A stretch of DNA of 64,000 nt, taken from Silurus meridionalis (Eukaryota > Chordata > Actinopteri > Siluriformes > Siluridae). The stretch lies in assembly GCF_014805685.1 (NCBI RefSeq), contig NC_060890.1, forward strand, positions 14,008,500 through 14,072,499, in the 5' to 3' direction. Below are positions 49,101 through 63,560 of the stretch, in pieces; the stretch's first letter is position 1, and each line of letters begins with the position of its first letter. The notes below the pieces were generated by a model. The model saw only the letters and a program-made list of their open reading frames with translations. It was not told the origin of the DNA and did no database searches. A program made the position numbers and the translations under genes.

Positions 49101-52100
49101 TGGGCAACGCTACCCAGAAGGCCCTGCTCATGTGCTGCCGCTGTTAATGAGGGCCCTGCCTGGCGTAGACCCCAATGATTTCAGCAAATGCATGGTGTGT
49201 TTTCAGATTCTAAAATTAACTTATAGCCCTTCTAGCTAAATTTCAAAACAGCTGGAAGTTCATAGCAACAGCAGCTGCTTTTTAATTGCTTGTCATGTAG
49301 CTATTGTCACAGCTGCTAGTTTTGTATGACTAGGATGTGTGTAACGTTTTGAAAGTATCAGGTGGAGGTGAGATCTTTAAAGTTAGTTTTGACTAAAACC
49401 TTTGTTCCTTTGATATTCCTGAGTTATCACCAAATTAACTGCTTTTATCCCTTTTCTCTATATTTTAGATAACATTCCAATTCATTGCTACCTTTACTAC
49501 CCTTGTGCCTTTGGTGGACTGCTCGTCTGCCCTACATGAGCAGAATGACTTGACAGAGGTAAGGGCCATTATTTGTTGCATTTTTTTAAATCGGGTCTGT
49601 TTAACAAAAAGTATGAATTTTAATTGTATTAAATGCATTTTCTTTCTATAGATGGAGAGGGAGTTGTGTTCCGCCTCAGCTGAGTTTGAGGACTTCGTCC
49701 TGCAGTTTATGGATAGGTGAATAAGTAATTGTGTTGGAAGGTTTAATGCAACCTTTTCTGATTTTTACTTTTCTGTAAGTAATCTGTCATGGTGTGTTGT
49801 GTTTCTGTGGATCCATATTTGCCATTTCCTGGTGTATGCAGGTGCTTTGCACTGATTGAGAGCAGCACTCTAGAGCAGACACGAGAAGAGACTGAGACAG
49901 AAAAAATGACTCACCTGGAGAGCCTAGTGGAGCTCGGCTTGTCTTCTACCTTCAGCACTATTCTTACTCAATGCTCCATGGAAATATTTAAGGTCTGTGC
50001 TTAGTCACTTTTAAACTTGTACATGGATGTGTTTCCTGATTTCCTTTTAATTACCGTCTAACTTTTGTGTTGTCTCTTGGTGGTACTTTTTTTTTTAAGG
50101 TGGCTCTTGAGAAAGTTTATAACTTTGCTACTACCAACATCTTTGAGACACGTGTGGCAGGTCGAATGGTTGCAGATATGTGCAGAGCAGCAGCGAAGGT
50201 TAGACTCAAGATCAGTATCTAGTATAAGGTCATTTGTGTGTACAATAGCAGTTTAACTCTTTCCACCTTTATTTCAACTCACTCAGTGTCATCCGGCTGA
50301 GTCCCTGAGACTGTTTGTGCCCCACTGCTGCAACGCTATTACTCACATCACTGCTAGTATGTACAGCAAATCAATCTGAGCATTCTTCCATATACTGGCG
50401 TGAAGCAGCAACTGTGCATTAAGATTGTTTATTGTTTTCCAGATGAGGATGTTTTGAATGAAGAGGAGCTGGATAAGGAGTTGCTGTGGAACCTCCAGCT
50501 GCTTTCTGAGGTGTGGAAGCCTGGTGTTTATAAAACTATAATAAATTTGACAAAGTTAGAATGAAAAAATGTAAAAATAGATTTTTTTCCCTTCTCCTAG
50601 GTAACTCGAGTGGATGGAGAGAAGCTGCTGCCATACGTTACACAGTTAGTGAAGATCCTACAGCTGACTCTACGTCTGCGCTGTAAGCAAGGCTACAGTC
50701 TGGCCTGCAATCTTCTGCATCACATCCTGCGCTCCATGGCTCTGACCTACCCCACAGACTACTGCAGCATGCCTGGTGGCTTTAACAAACCACTGAGCGA
50801 GTATCTGCCTATTAAGGTTAGTATTAGTCATTAGTAGTTATAAGAAGTTTTTAATTTGTCAAGATGCTTGTTAGTTTGATATCTCAAGAAGAAGCAGTGG
50901 AATATTTGTAGTTTTTAAATTAAATAATCGTCTCAACAGTTTGGGGAAGACGAATATATTGGTTTGATTAGTCAGGTGTCCACAATGTCTCTAATTGGAA
51001 TGTGGGAGTCTGATTTCTGTATTAGTGTAAGAAATAGTATGTAAGAACTAGAGTAAATTTCCAAAAAGGATCAAGTTTTCAAAATGCCACCCAAGACAAA
51101 CATGACATACTACAAGAATATGTTAAGTTTAATAAGAAATCTTTTTAAAAATTTTATTATAAACCTAGTGTATTTATTAAATAGTGCACATCCCACCTCT
51201 GAATAGGGAAATGTTTGCTGGACGGACATAAAAGAACCATGGTTTTTATCATCCTTAATAACTTGCCTTTCTCTATAGGACTGGGGTCGTCCAGGAGACC
51301 TATGGAACCTGCAGATCCAATGGCATGTGGCCAGTGCAGAAGAGAAAGCCTTTATCTTCTACCTTTTAGATCTTCTGCTCCAGCCAGAGCTTCAGCGACT
51401 GCAGAAATATGCCCAGGGCGAGCAAAACATGAGCAGGTCAGAGGCCATGGGTCAAAATTCAGTGAATTAATACATAGAATCCTGTGGAATGCAAAGATGC
51501 ATGTGAATATTAGAATGAATAGAGGGATGTTGTCGTTGCATGTAATAGCATGCACTAGACAATTCAGTTTTCTTCAGAAATTATGGCTGACGTCTGTATA
51601 AAGTAAAATATTTGATTTGAACATGCTCACCTTTGTTCACAGGGATGATGTTCTACAGAGCCTTTCCATAGTGCAGCACTGCTTGCTGGGGGCTGGCTGC
51701 ATGTTGCCCCCTTTGGATGGACCCCCTGTTACAGGCCTGTAAGAAAATACATATATTACATGAACTGTAAAGCACTTTGCGCTATATAGAATGTAAAAGT
51801 TTGGTTAATGTAAGGTTTTAAACATATATTTATATTGTTTTTACCATCACAGAGTTCACAGCGTGGTTAGTCTGCAGGAGATAAAGTGCTACGTTGGGGT
51901 GGAATATGGTAAACCATAATGATACTTTTTTATAATTCAACATTGAACTGTCTAAGCTACAATTTTATGATTGTCAGTAGACAACTATTTATCAGTAAGT
52001 TAATGTGCTTTAGTACAAGGGTTTAAATCAAGTCTGTTTCTTCCACAGATAGGTCAAGAGAAAACTACAGAGAGGCTATCTGTAAAGTTATGAGACAGCT

Positions 52101-55100
52101 ACTACGTGAGTGTTTTCTGCAACTCCCTTCTGAATGTAATAACAGCAAAGCCAATTCATTGGCCAAATAAGCCAATTATAATAGCAAAGCCAATTTTTTT
52201 TTTAGAAAGATAATAACAGCATTTTCGGTGGCAGATGACAAATTTTTTTAGGCAAGCGAAAATATGGGAACAGATAGTTTTTAAGTAACCAACACTTTAT
52301 TTGATTAGTATGTTCCTTGCTTGCGATAGGCACATCAAACTTGTGAGCCACTGACATCAACAAACTGATATTCTTTTGTGATTGTTATCCAGGCTTATAC
52401 CACAGCTTCTCTAAGTTTTCTTAAGCAGTTTTTAATTTCAATCTCCTCTTTAGGAGGTAAAATACATGCTCAGATGGGTAACTGTCTTCTGATCGACTTG
52501 GCCAATCTAAAACCCTTTTCTTAATAAAGTTTTTTTTTGTCGTTGTTGCCATTGGGATTTGGATTATTGTCAGATGATGGTCCTCCCAATTAAAATCGAT
52601 TTCTTTCTTTCTTAATTTGTCACCTGCATGTTTCTGTAGATTCTGAAATTTTTGTTTGTTTGTTTATAGTTAAATTGCTTCATGAGTTGCTGTTAATTAC
52701 CATGGCTGACTTGTTTTATATCTGATTTTTAATAAACCAGTGGTTTCTTTCTTTTTAGGACTTACCAGATTGTTGTATTGGCTATATCTAATGCTTGGGC
52801 AATAACTGATTAATTTTCTCTCTTTTTGCAACTTTTAAATGGCTTGTTTTTGGCCTTTTTTTTTTTTTTTTTTTTTAAAACAAACGCAGTCTTCACAGGT
52901 GAAACCCAGGGCTCAGTCCTAGAATTGACATTAGGGATTATTTTTTGTTCAAACAATCTTTCTAACAGGGTTAAAAAAAAAAATGTATGTAAAAAAAACT
53001 TGTAATTTATCTTCCTCAACCTTTCGTTGCTAATATGCTACTTAACAATTTGTATTTTTTCACCTAGATTACATTCTAGAACAATCAGAGGATGATACAA
53101 AGTCTCTCTTTGCCATTATCAAGGTGACCATTAGCAATTTGTCATGGCTATTGTACCTATTAATTTTACTTACCTTATGTAAACAATTGAAAAGATATTT
53201 ATTTATCTATTTATTTTCTTCCATTTTGTTTCTTAGATCATCAATGACCTCATGCATTTTAAAGGTTCCAACAAGAATGAGTTTGACTCTCGTTGGAAGA
53301 GTTTCAATCTGGTTAAGAAATCTATGGAGAACAGAGTGAGTTATTGATCATTTTATATAGCACAGAAAAATGCTTCCCAATTCCAAGCACAGCAGAATTA
53401 AATTTGATGTGTTTTAAAATTGCTGCTACTGTTTTGTATTCTAGCTGCATGGAAAAAAACAACACATACGAGCACTACTCATAGACAGAGTTCTTCTACA
53501 ACATGAGGTATTTTTTAAATAGCTATTAACTAAAAGCATTTCTGTGCTGTGCACTCTTGATTCACTTCTTATTTTTATATTATTTGTATTGAATTGAATT
53601 TATATTTTTTTTACATTTCTATTCATTTATTATGCATGTTTTCTATTTGAATAATGTGTTATGGAAAAAACTCTACTTTGTCTAACTTGAGAAAATGCTT
53701 CAATTGTTGAGTCAATTAGAATTTTCCTTTGGCAGATGCGTAAACTTTTAGTGGAAGGCTGTGAATACAAAACTGTTCACCAGGATCTTCTCAAAGACCT
53801 CCTGCGTCTGTCTACCAGCACCTATAGTCAAGTATACCAGAGTCCATAAATATTCTGTTTGTAATAATTACATCTTTATCCCACATGACAGTTCTAAATA
53901 CATTGTTTGCCACCAGGTCCGCAGTAAAGCTCAAAGTGTTTTATTCACTGCTCTGGGAACTTATAACTTCTGCTGTCGAGACATTACTCCTCAAGTGCTG
54001 AAGCTATTGGAGCCAGCCCAGACCAGTGTCACCCAGCAACAGTTCAAGGTACATGTTAACTTTGAACTATACATTTTTACAGAGGTTATGTTTGTTTGTT
54101 TGTTTAAAATACATTTGCTTTATTTCTGTGTAGTGCAGATTTATTTGCGATGGCATCGGCATACACTTAGTGACCATTTAGCAATATTCTTAGGATGTGT
54201 TTCCAACTGTTAAAACTTATAGGTTGGTCTTCCAATAGTGCAGAAGTAGAAGATTGTTCTGGCAGCCATTTTATTCTTGTGATTTAAGCTTTAAGGACGT
54301 TTCAGTCATTAAGCCTTTAAAAGGTTTAAAAACAAATACAATTATTTTTTTAGAATTTGAAATGAACTGCTTAGACTGTGTTACAACGATAAAAACACGA
54401 TAATGTCCTACATAAATAATAAACTCTAAAATTAAATATAGAGTTTATTATGTATGGAGGAAAAATAGCTTTTGCTTCTCTGGAATTTCAGGGTGCTCTC
54501 TACTGCCTATTGGGGAACCATGGAGGTGTTTGTCTGGCAAACCTGCATGACTGGGACTGCATTGCTTTGACATGGCCAGCTATGGTGCGCTCAGGCCTCA
54601 GTTCTGCCATGTCACTGGAGAAACCCTCTATTGTCAGGCTCTTTGATGACCTTGCAGATAAAGTCCTTCGACAGTATGAGACAATTGGAATTGACTTTAC
54701 TGTAAGCAGCTACACTCAACTCAGTTTTCTAAAACAAGCAAAAAGTTGAGAAAATTCTGCTAATGTTGTCTTGTGAATTGCCCTGTCTGAGTTGTAGATG
54801 TCTGTGTTATGTTGGTGGGTCTGCAGGTACCCCAGAGCACGCTGGAACTTGGCCGCAAGATCATGGAGTCAGGTAACCCTGTTACTCACATGGATCCTCC
54901 ATCAGAACAGGAGCTGGAGCAGGGACTTGCCTTGGAGCAAGGCAGAAATCTGGAGGCTGTGCGGTTAGTTCTCTCTCTTTCTCTCAAACTATCACTTACA
55001 CACAAACATGCACATCATTTAATTAGAGTACATAATTATTATTTTTTTGTGCTTATTGATTCTCTGCAGAAAATATGAAAAGCTGGTGCACGATCTATTA

Positions 55101-58100
55101 GAATGCCTCAGTGACAGAGACCTGTAAGTTCCATGGAGTCCCAGTTATTACTCTTATATTGTTATAATGTTACATGGAGTCACATGATGAATGTGTTTTA
55201 ATACGTCTCCTACATCTCTTTAAAGACCATGGAAGTTTGAGCACATGGCCACTGGCTTCCTGTCTTTGCTACTGAGAGATGATCATCCTCTTCCTGCCCC
55301 GGCTGTGCGCTTCTTTGTCCAGAGTCTCAATCATGATGCGCTTGTAGTGCGCAAGGTAGGTGTTCTCAGCAGCTAGTTTAAACTATTTTCATCACTTTTC
55401 TGTAGTTGCGTTTAAGTGCATTTGATCTGTTTCTACTTTCCTCTTTCACTTACAGGTGACAATATCTGCTGTAGCAGGAATACTCAAGCAGCTGAAGAGG
55501 CCCCGTGCCAAAGTAGCAGTCACACCCAGCGACATCAGTGAGTGAGAATTGCCAATGATTGAAGAACCACTACTCTCAGTAACATACAATGTATTTCTTA
55601 CAGATATGTACAAAACACAGATTTATTTGCTATCCCAAGAGAAGGCAATAGAACAATATTTAATATTCTAGCACAGCTCAGTTTCTTTTGATAGGGACAT
55701 GTAATGTTCAAAAATGTTTATCAACTGACAAGCAAGTTTAGGAGTTACAAAGGTTACAAGGCAGCAATCTTCTTCATTATATTTGAAAAATCCACTACCT
55801 CAGCAGATTACAGGCTGAACAATGACAAATATTCAAAATGTATATCCTGGGCACATATCCTTTTGTGAGGTGACCAGGTTCCCTGCCCGATTATCCAGGA
55901 GCTGATCTATTAGCTCTGATTAGATACAGGAATTAGGCTAATGGTGCTTGTGTTTTTCTATAGGTGGAGTGATTGAGCCAAAGGAACTGGTAGCTGGAGA
56001 CAGGCCAGGAAATGACTGGCTTCAGTATCATGCTGACTGCTTACCTCGCACTCAGAAGGACTGGGACAATTTCCGCTTTGTGGAGAAGACTCACTGGGGT
56101 TACTACTGTTGGCCTAAGTAATGCACAGCTCACCAACTACATCTTATCATGAACTGTATATCTGTGGTACAGTTTTTTATTACAGTAAGCCTGAGCCTAA
56201 CCTTTTCTTTTCCTCACTTTATATTCTGCAGGCAGTTGATGTTGTATGCTCCTCTGGATCAACAGCTAAATGACCTCAAGCAAGAGGAGATGAATGAGGT
56301 GCACATACTATTTCTTTCAGATAGCTCTATTTCCGAATGGAGAATAGGAGTACATCTCTGTTCACAAGCTTAACAAAAATGTTATTTTCCATTTTCAGAG
56401 TGAACAAATCATATACGACCACTTCTCTAATCCCATCTTCATCAATCAGCTCATTGAATTCTTGTCACTCGAGGACCGCAAAGGAAAAGACAAATTCAAC
56501 CCACGTCGCTTCTGCCTCTTTAAGGTTTAAGTCTATTTGATGATCACATTTCCAAATGGACAATTAAAAATACAATTAAGTCAGAATGTCATAATAGGCT
56601 GTTTAAGCATATTGCTATGTGATTCATTTAACAGGGTCTATTTAGGAATTACAGTGATGCCTTCCTGCCAGTGCTTAAACCTCACATGGAACGTTTGGCT
56701 GGTGATTCCCATGAGAGTACTCAGCGGTGTGTGGCTGAGATCATTGCTGGCTTAGTGAGAGGCAGCAAGCATTGGAGCTTTACTAAGGTGAGAAATTAAA
56801 GAATAACATTAAAACATTGTGCAAAAGCAATACTCTTTTTGGTTTTCTGTTATGCCTTTCTTTCTTGTTTTTCTCATTTCCTTCTTCTTGAGTACAGGTG
56901 GAGGCCCTGTGGCAATTCCTGATTCCTTTGATGCGAAGAGCATTATCCAACATCACAGTGGAGACCTATGCTGACTGGGGCACATGTGTAGCTACAGCAT
57001 GTGTATGTTGTACCTATTCATTACCTACTTCCTAATGTTTGATGTGTGGTGGCTTTTTAGTGTTGAAGTAAAGTCCAACAGACTGCTTTTTGGCCTTGTA
57101 GGAAAGCAGGGACCCACGGAAGCTTCACTGGCTGCTGGAGATGCTAATGGAATGTCCTCTTAGTGGAGAAGGGGGGTCCTTTGTAGATGCCTGGTAAGTA
57201 GGGACCAGAACTTTGAGTAGAGTTCTGAACTGCACTATATTAAACCTTATCTATTTCAAAAATTTGTTATGAATAAGGATAAAAAGATGAATGTCTGCTT
57301 CTTTCCACACTGAATATAACCAAGAAGAAGAGGAAATATGACTGACATTTGACAAAACTACAAACCTTCTCCTGTAGCCCATTGGCAGACAGAAGATTAT
57401 CTTTACATGTTTTCCAATGTCAAAAACACAGTGTTTAAATAACTTTGGCATGCCATGAACTTTTTCTATAGTTACCTACATGTGGTATTTTCTATTATTC
57501 TTATTACAACATTCATAATGTAGCTTATAGACAGAAACAGTGGAAATGCCAAAATTAGTTTTTGCTTATGTCCTATTTATTCCTTAATATGTTATATGTG
57601 TACAAGATGCTAACGTTTACATTATTATGTAGTGATTCACACAATCCTGAGGACTGCAAAAGGTTATTGACAAAGTTGGTTGTTTTTCCCTTCTGTGCAG
57701 TCATCTGTATGTGCTACAGGGGGGTCTGGCTCAACAGGAGTGGAGAGTGCCAGAGCTGCTGCACAGGCTTCTGGCTTATTTGGAGCCCAAACTCACTCAG
57801 GTGTATAAGAACGTACGAGAGCGTATTGGCAGGTGAGAGGCAGACCAACTTTCTAAGTATGCATGTCCACAATGTACATATTTGATACACATTAATTGAT
57901 GTCAGTTTGAAAAGATGCAGTTGGCTGTTGGTGTCAGTTCTACATTAGCCTTTGCAAATCAGGTCTCCCTTGACATAGGGAGAAAGTTGGGGGGAAAAGC
58001 CAACAACAAAAACTTGTAGAAGAAATAATAAAAAAAATAAATTTCCTTCCTCTCATGTGCTCATGTTGAACTATTGAACTTTTCTTTTGTCTAATGCCAT

Positions 58101-60036
58101 TTTTCTCCTTTTTAAATGTCAACCCATCATTCCTCTGGTCTTGCAGTGTGCTGACGTACATTTTCATGATTGATGTCAGTCTGCCAAACACGCTACCCAC
58201 AAAGTCCCCTCACATCACAGAGTTTACAGAAAGAATCATGGCTTGCTTGAGACCACTGCTGGAAGGTGAGGAGGAGATCCAGAACCATGTAGTGGAAGAA
58301 AATGGAGAGGGTGTACAGGACGAAAGAACTCAGGCCATCAAACTGCTCAAAACTGTACTGAAATGGCTGATGGCCAGCGCTGGGCGCTCCTTCACCACTC
58401 CAGTAGTTCAGCAGCTGCAGCTACTGCCTCTGCTTTTTAAGGTTGGTCTTATACTATCACTCTTCCTTATATTCACTCTAATCCATCTATCAGCAAAAAA
58501 GATGTAATGTAGAGTAACTGTATCTTGGTGGTGCACTGAATTAAGTGCAGCAGCTCTGCTCAGGGTTTAATTAAAAAGTGTTGTTTTGAGAAACAGCTCA
58601 CAAGCTATACAAAATGTGTATCCAAAGTTGTGGCAGTAATAAGCCATGTTTAACCATTAACTTCTCATAAGATCTGTTTTTAAATTATCTCAAAGCAACA
58701 AATAAAATGTCTACTATGAAGTGGGAACTTAATTTGCAAGTACCAAAAGCAACATTATTTTAAACAATATTTTGCTTCTTGAAAATACAGTACAGTACAT
58801 CAAACAGGCAAATTATCTTCTCTCTGAACGCCCTACTGTGCTTGTTGACTGTTTCTCTTGCATGTTCCTATTATGTAATTTTGTTCCCCTTTTGTATATA
58901 AATGTGTACAGATTGCTCCTGTTGAGAATGATGACAGCTATGATGAACTAAAGAGGGATGCAAAGACCTGTTTGTCTCTGATGTCCCAGGGCCTCCTCTA
59001 TCCAGAGCAGATTCCTCTGGTACTCAAAGTGCTGAACGAAGTAAGTTTTATGCTGATGCAGGGGGCCATCATGAGCCATCAGCTGATTTATTCACTTTAG
59101 TTCATTTTTATGTATATTTGTTAATCACTACATTTATTTAGTCTTGTTTGGTGATACCATTTAGCTGGTTGTACTAAGTGCTGTACATGTTCAGATTGCA
59201 GGGAGCAGCTCATGGCATGCCCGCTATTCTGTGCTCACCTATCTACAAATAATGGTGTTCTACAACCTGTTCACAATGCTGAGCAATGAACAGGCAGTCC
59301 AAAATGTGCAAAAACTTGTCATCAGGCTACTGGAGGATGAACAGCTAGAGGTAAACAAAGTTGGAGCTACTTGTGCCTGTTAACACTTAATAAAATCCTT
59401 TACTCATTCCACTTCCATTTGCTATCTTCTTAGGTGAGAGAGATGGCTGCCACTACGCTAAGTGGTTTTCTGCAGTGTAACTTCTTAACCATGGACATCT
59501 CAATGCAGACTCATTTTGAGGCTCTATGCAAAACCAGACTGCCTAAGAAGAGGAAGAGAGACTTGGGCTCTGTTGTGGATACTATACCCTCAGTTGGTGA
59601 GCACTAAGTTTAATACTACTGTAGTTATAATATACCTATAAACAAGTGGTGTACACAAGTATAGATTAAGTTGAATGTTTCCAGATCTAGTGCGACGCCA
59701 TGCCGGAGTGCTGGGTCTTAGTGCCTGCATTTTGTCCAGCCCTTATGATGTGCCCACCTGGATGCCCCAGTTGCTCATGGACCTCAGTGCCCACCTAAAT
59801 GATACACAACCTATTGAGGTGAACTAGATTATAACTCTGTCCTGTTTTTTCTGAAGCTATCTTAGCATTTATTAATCCTTTTTTGTGTGTTTAACTTTTA
59901 GCTGACTGTGAAAAAGACTTTGACTAATTTTCGCCGGACTCACCACGACAACTGGCTGGAACACAAACAACAATTCACTGATGACCAGCTAGTGGTGCTC
60001 ACAGACCTACTTGTGTCACCATGCTACTATGCCTAG
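43156..60036 (+). CDS. psme4: proteasome activator complex subunit 4 (PA200)
   Basis: Large HEAT-repeat protein that caps the 20S proteasome and, in the family, promotes degradation of acetylated histones in the nucleus. Core exons: 43156-43352, 44755-44895, 45002-45118, 46760-46804, 47034-47183, 47381-47444, 47534-47608, 47687-47809, 47969-48061, 48550-48815, 49008-49194, 49469-49558, 49652-49716, 49842-49992, 50100-50198, 50287-50356, 50443-50510, 50601-50816, 51279-51436, 51643-51738, 51853-51908, 52049-52105, 53068-53123, 53237-53335, 53445-53507, 53736-53831, 53917-54048, 54492-54701, 54827-54963, 55070-55123, 55226-55355, 55456-55537, 55964-56117, 56232-56298, 56399-56524, 56635-56787, 56898-57002, 57102-57193, 57701-57832, 58147-58441, 58912-59040, 59195-59350, 59434-59596, 59685-59818, 59902-60036. 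All junctions are GT-AG and in phase; total 1827 residues, human about 1843 with a longer N-terminus. Signatures: [48 protein letters not shown], and the C-terminal CYYA tail that docks on the 20S ring. Confidence 0.97.
43353..44754 (+). other. psme4 first intron
   Basis: A 1.4-kb intron. It contains tagctag-rich short repeats (43495-43570) and a 12-base direct repeat, caatagccgtta, at about 43739 and 43770. No exon or transposon was recognised. Confidence 0.7.
45563..45616 (+). CDS. psme4: psme4 extra 54-bp in-frame exon (possible cassette)
   Basis: Between core exons 3 and 4 a 54-bp segment is flanked by a strong acceptor (ctttttt, cacattcag) and a consensus donor (gcg followed by gtaagc). 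It is open and symmetric in phase, so it can be included or skipped without a frameshift. Skipping joins WFPN directly to SVENVLK, which matches the human protein as I remember it. Inclusion inserts 18 residues beginning [10 protein letters not shown] and ending VRKR, giving 1845 residues. The asparagine codon at the junction is made either way. Confidence 0.7.
52195..52770 (-). mobile_element. decayed Tc1/mariner-type transposon inside psme4 intron
   Basis: In the 962-bp intron between psme4 exons 52049-52105 and 53068-53123, segments such as ataggcacatcaaacttgtg, cttgtgagccactgacatca, ggcttataccacagcttctc, tcaatctcctctttaggagg and cgacttggccaatctaaaac match the antisense of a fish Tc1-like element. 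It is inactive and does not touch the exons. Confidence 0.55.
58912..60036 (+). CDS. psme4: psme4 last five exons: bromodomain-like region and C-terminus
   Basis: These exons encode the C-terminal part of PA200. Residues N1700 and F1701 (in LQCNFLTMD, core numbering) correspond to human N1716/F1717, reported as needed for binding acetylated lysine. A basic KKRKR cluster follows at 1722-1726 and could be a nuclear localisation signal. The protein ends SPCYYA and then TAG at 60034-60036; the terminal YYA inserts between proteasome alpha subunits in the human complex. Confidence 0.93.
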
Positions 60037-61740
60037 ACAGGTGAAACGGGTCTTTTTGGAAGGTTTTGTGATTTTGCTTTGGGTTTTTTTTTTTTTTTAC
60101 TTGGGTATACTTCACTGTTTGTGGTTGAGAAAGCAGGTTTTATGAGGACATCCAATAAGAACAAATATAAGCATGGAAAACCTGAGTGATGCAATAACTT
60201 GAATTTGGAGATGCAGAGCAGGGGCTATTTGTGTATGTACTGTATGTATTTACCCACATTTTGCATTTTTACTATACTTAATATTTAAGGTTTATCTGTG
60301 CAGGGATGAATGGCCTGCAGTCTGTAATAATATTGTAAAGATTTTTTTTTTCCTGTATGTGTGGACATGAATGTGTGATGAAGGACTGACTGCCTGTGGA
60401 TCTGATCTCCCATAACTTCCATTCTACGTTCACACTAGAGCTCAAAGTGGTCATTCATTTCTTTACACATCATACATACATTTTCTTAAGACAGTGTGAA
60501 TCTGCTTAACCTTAATATCTATAACATGTGGCACTGTGATGTCAGTGTGTATAGTACATGGTACTTGAGACAAGCATTAAGAATTTTGTGAAAATGACTA
60601 ACTGAGGAAGTCGTTCTCAGCATCTTTGTACTCTGAAGGAAGTTTATATGCAGGTATATTACATTTATTACCACTGAAGTTGCCACCGTGACTCCACAGA
60701 AAGCAATTTATATATATTGTGAGCCGCTGTTGTGCATTTTCATTCAGAGATTTGTTTTGTAGGTGACGTTAACGGCAAAAGCAGTTTTAAGTTTGTAGTT
60801 ACTAGTGTTGGAGGGGATTGGTACTGATGGAGTGTCACTCTTCCCCATATACTGATCAGTTAGGGAGCATTATTTAGGGTAGCAGTCTACATTGTGGTCA
60901 AGAAACATTAGATGGAAGGCAAATCTAAAATGTGCACTTAAGCTAACAGTGTGAATGCAGTCCACTTTCAATCAGCAGCCTTTAGACGAATACTTTTTCG
61001 AAGGTTAAATGAAGTCTGAAGGTTGCCACTGAGAGCGATTCTGAGATCCCTCAGTATATGGTACTCTGTAAACCAGCATCACCACATAATTGACATAGCA
61101 TTTTGTGTTACTGTAGTGTAATTGGTAATATAGCTCTATACAATCTGTGGGGATCTGACTCACATTTCTTGCATAAATCTCAGTTCACATGCCATCATCA
61201 TTATTTTTTTTTCTTATTTTTGTATATATATTGTATGTGTATAAATACTTTACATATGCACATATCTATGCATAATCTTCATGTTACGTCTACTGGAATT
61301 TTTTTTTTTCTAGATTAAAACGAAGAGCTGGTCATGAGTGAGTGAAAACATTTTAAGTGCATGTTGGTGTGTGCGTGTGCATAGTTTGATGTTATTTTAG
61401 TGGCACTTGACTGGAGATCCTCACAGCATTCTCCATTTATACACACACTTTTTTCTTGTTCCATGCTGTACTCTAAGCCAGGCTGATCTAAAAGCTGTAG
61501 TGTCCTCTGGTCAGTTCATATACACAGCCATAAACCAGATTTTACATTACACCCCTTTAAGTCCAGATGGGAGTGAACCATAGATAGTCCTGTTCTGCAT
61601 AATGGAATGTCCTTACTGGCAACACTGTGTAGCTTAGTGCCAAAACCGCAGTTGGGTTTTTATTTGTTTCTTTTTTTTTTTTTTAGATGTATGGTTTGCT
61701 TGTTTTACCGAAGCCAATAAATGTTTTTAACAAAAGCAAA
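60037..61740 (+). other. psme4: psme4 3' UTR
   Basis: This non-coding stretch runs from the stop codon to a canonical poly(A) signal at 61716-61721. An alternative ATTAAA occurs at 61314-61319. No coding exon of another gene was found inside on either strand. Confidence 0.7.
61716..61721 (+). terminator. psme4 poly(A) signal AATAAA
   Basis: A canonical AATAAA is followed about 20 bases later by a GT-rich and then T-rich stretch (tggtgtattttt), the usual downstream element. It lies 1.7 kb past the psme4 stop. Confidence 0.7.
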
Positions 61741-61791
61741 ATGGTGTATTTTTTTTTTTTAATGCCCAATGCCATAAGTGCTGTTAGATGT

Positions 61792-61797
61792 TTTATT
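61792..61797 (-). terminator. chac2 candidate poly(A) signal
   Basis: Read on the minus strand, 61797-61792 is AATAAA, about 385 bases beyond the chac2 stop codon, and it is the only canonical signal I saw between the stop and the psme4 end. It faces the psme4 signal with about 70 bp between them. Confidence 0.55.
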
Positions 61798-62180
61798 AGA
61801 TATTATGGGTTTTGGTCTCTTTTGTAAGTACAGTACATTTGTAATGTTCTTATGCTTTTTATATACATCCTTTGCATCTCCTGTCTTATCCTTCAAGCTG
61901 TAACATTTTTCCTCAACTAACCCCACCAAAACACTTCTACAGTGGTCTATATCACAATTACCTGTAAAATTCTTGACACACGTTTCCTTTTTGCGGGACT
62001 ATAACTTATTTACTTAGTGATTTGACGTACCAGCAGAGAAACATTAAGATTCAATAAAATCTACAGGTTTAAGAATCTGCATTTATGTTGGAGAGACTTC
62101 ATATAAAAGCTACTCATGTGCGTATGTGGATGAACCTCCAGTGTAAGAAAACACTGCATAGAGTTATAGGGATGAGCAGG

Positions 62181-63560
<1,380 letters not shown>

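Noticed and set aside
51215..51601. 128-codon open frame on the plus strand
   Set aside because: It overlaps the psme4 exon at 51279-51436 in a different frame and runs into the intron.
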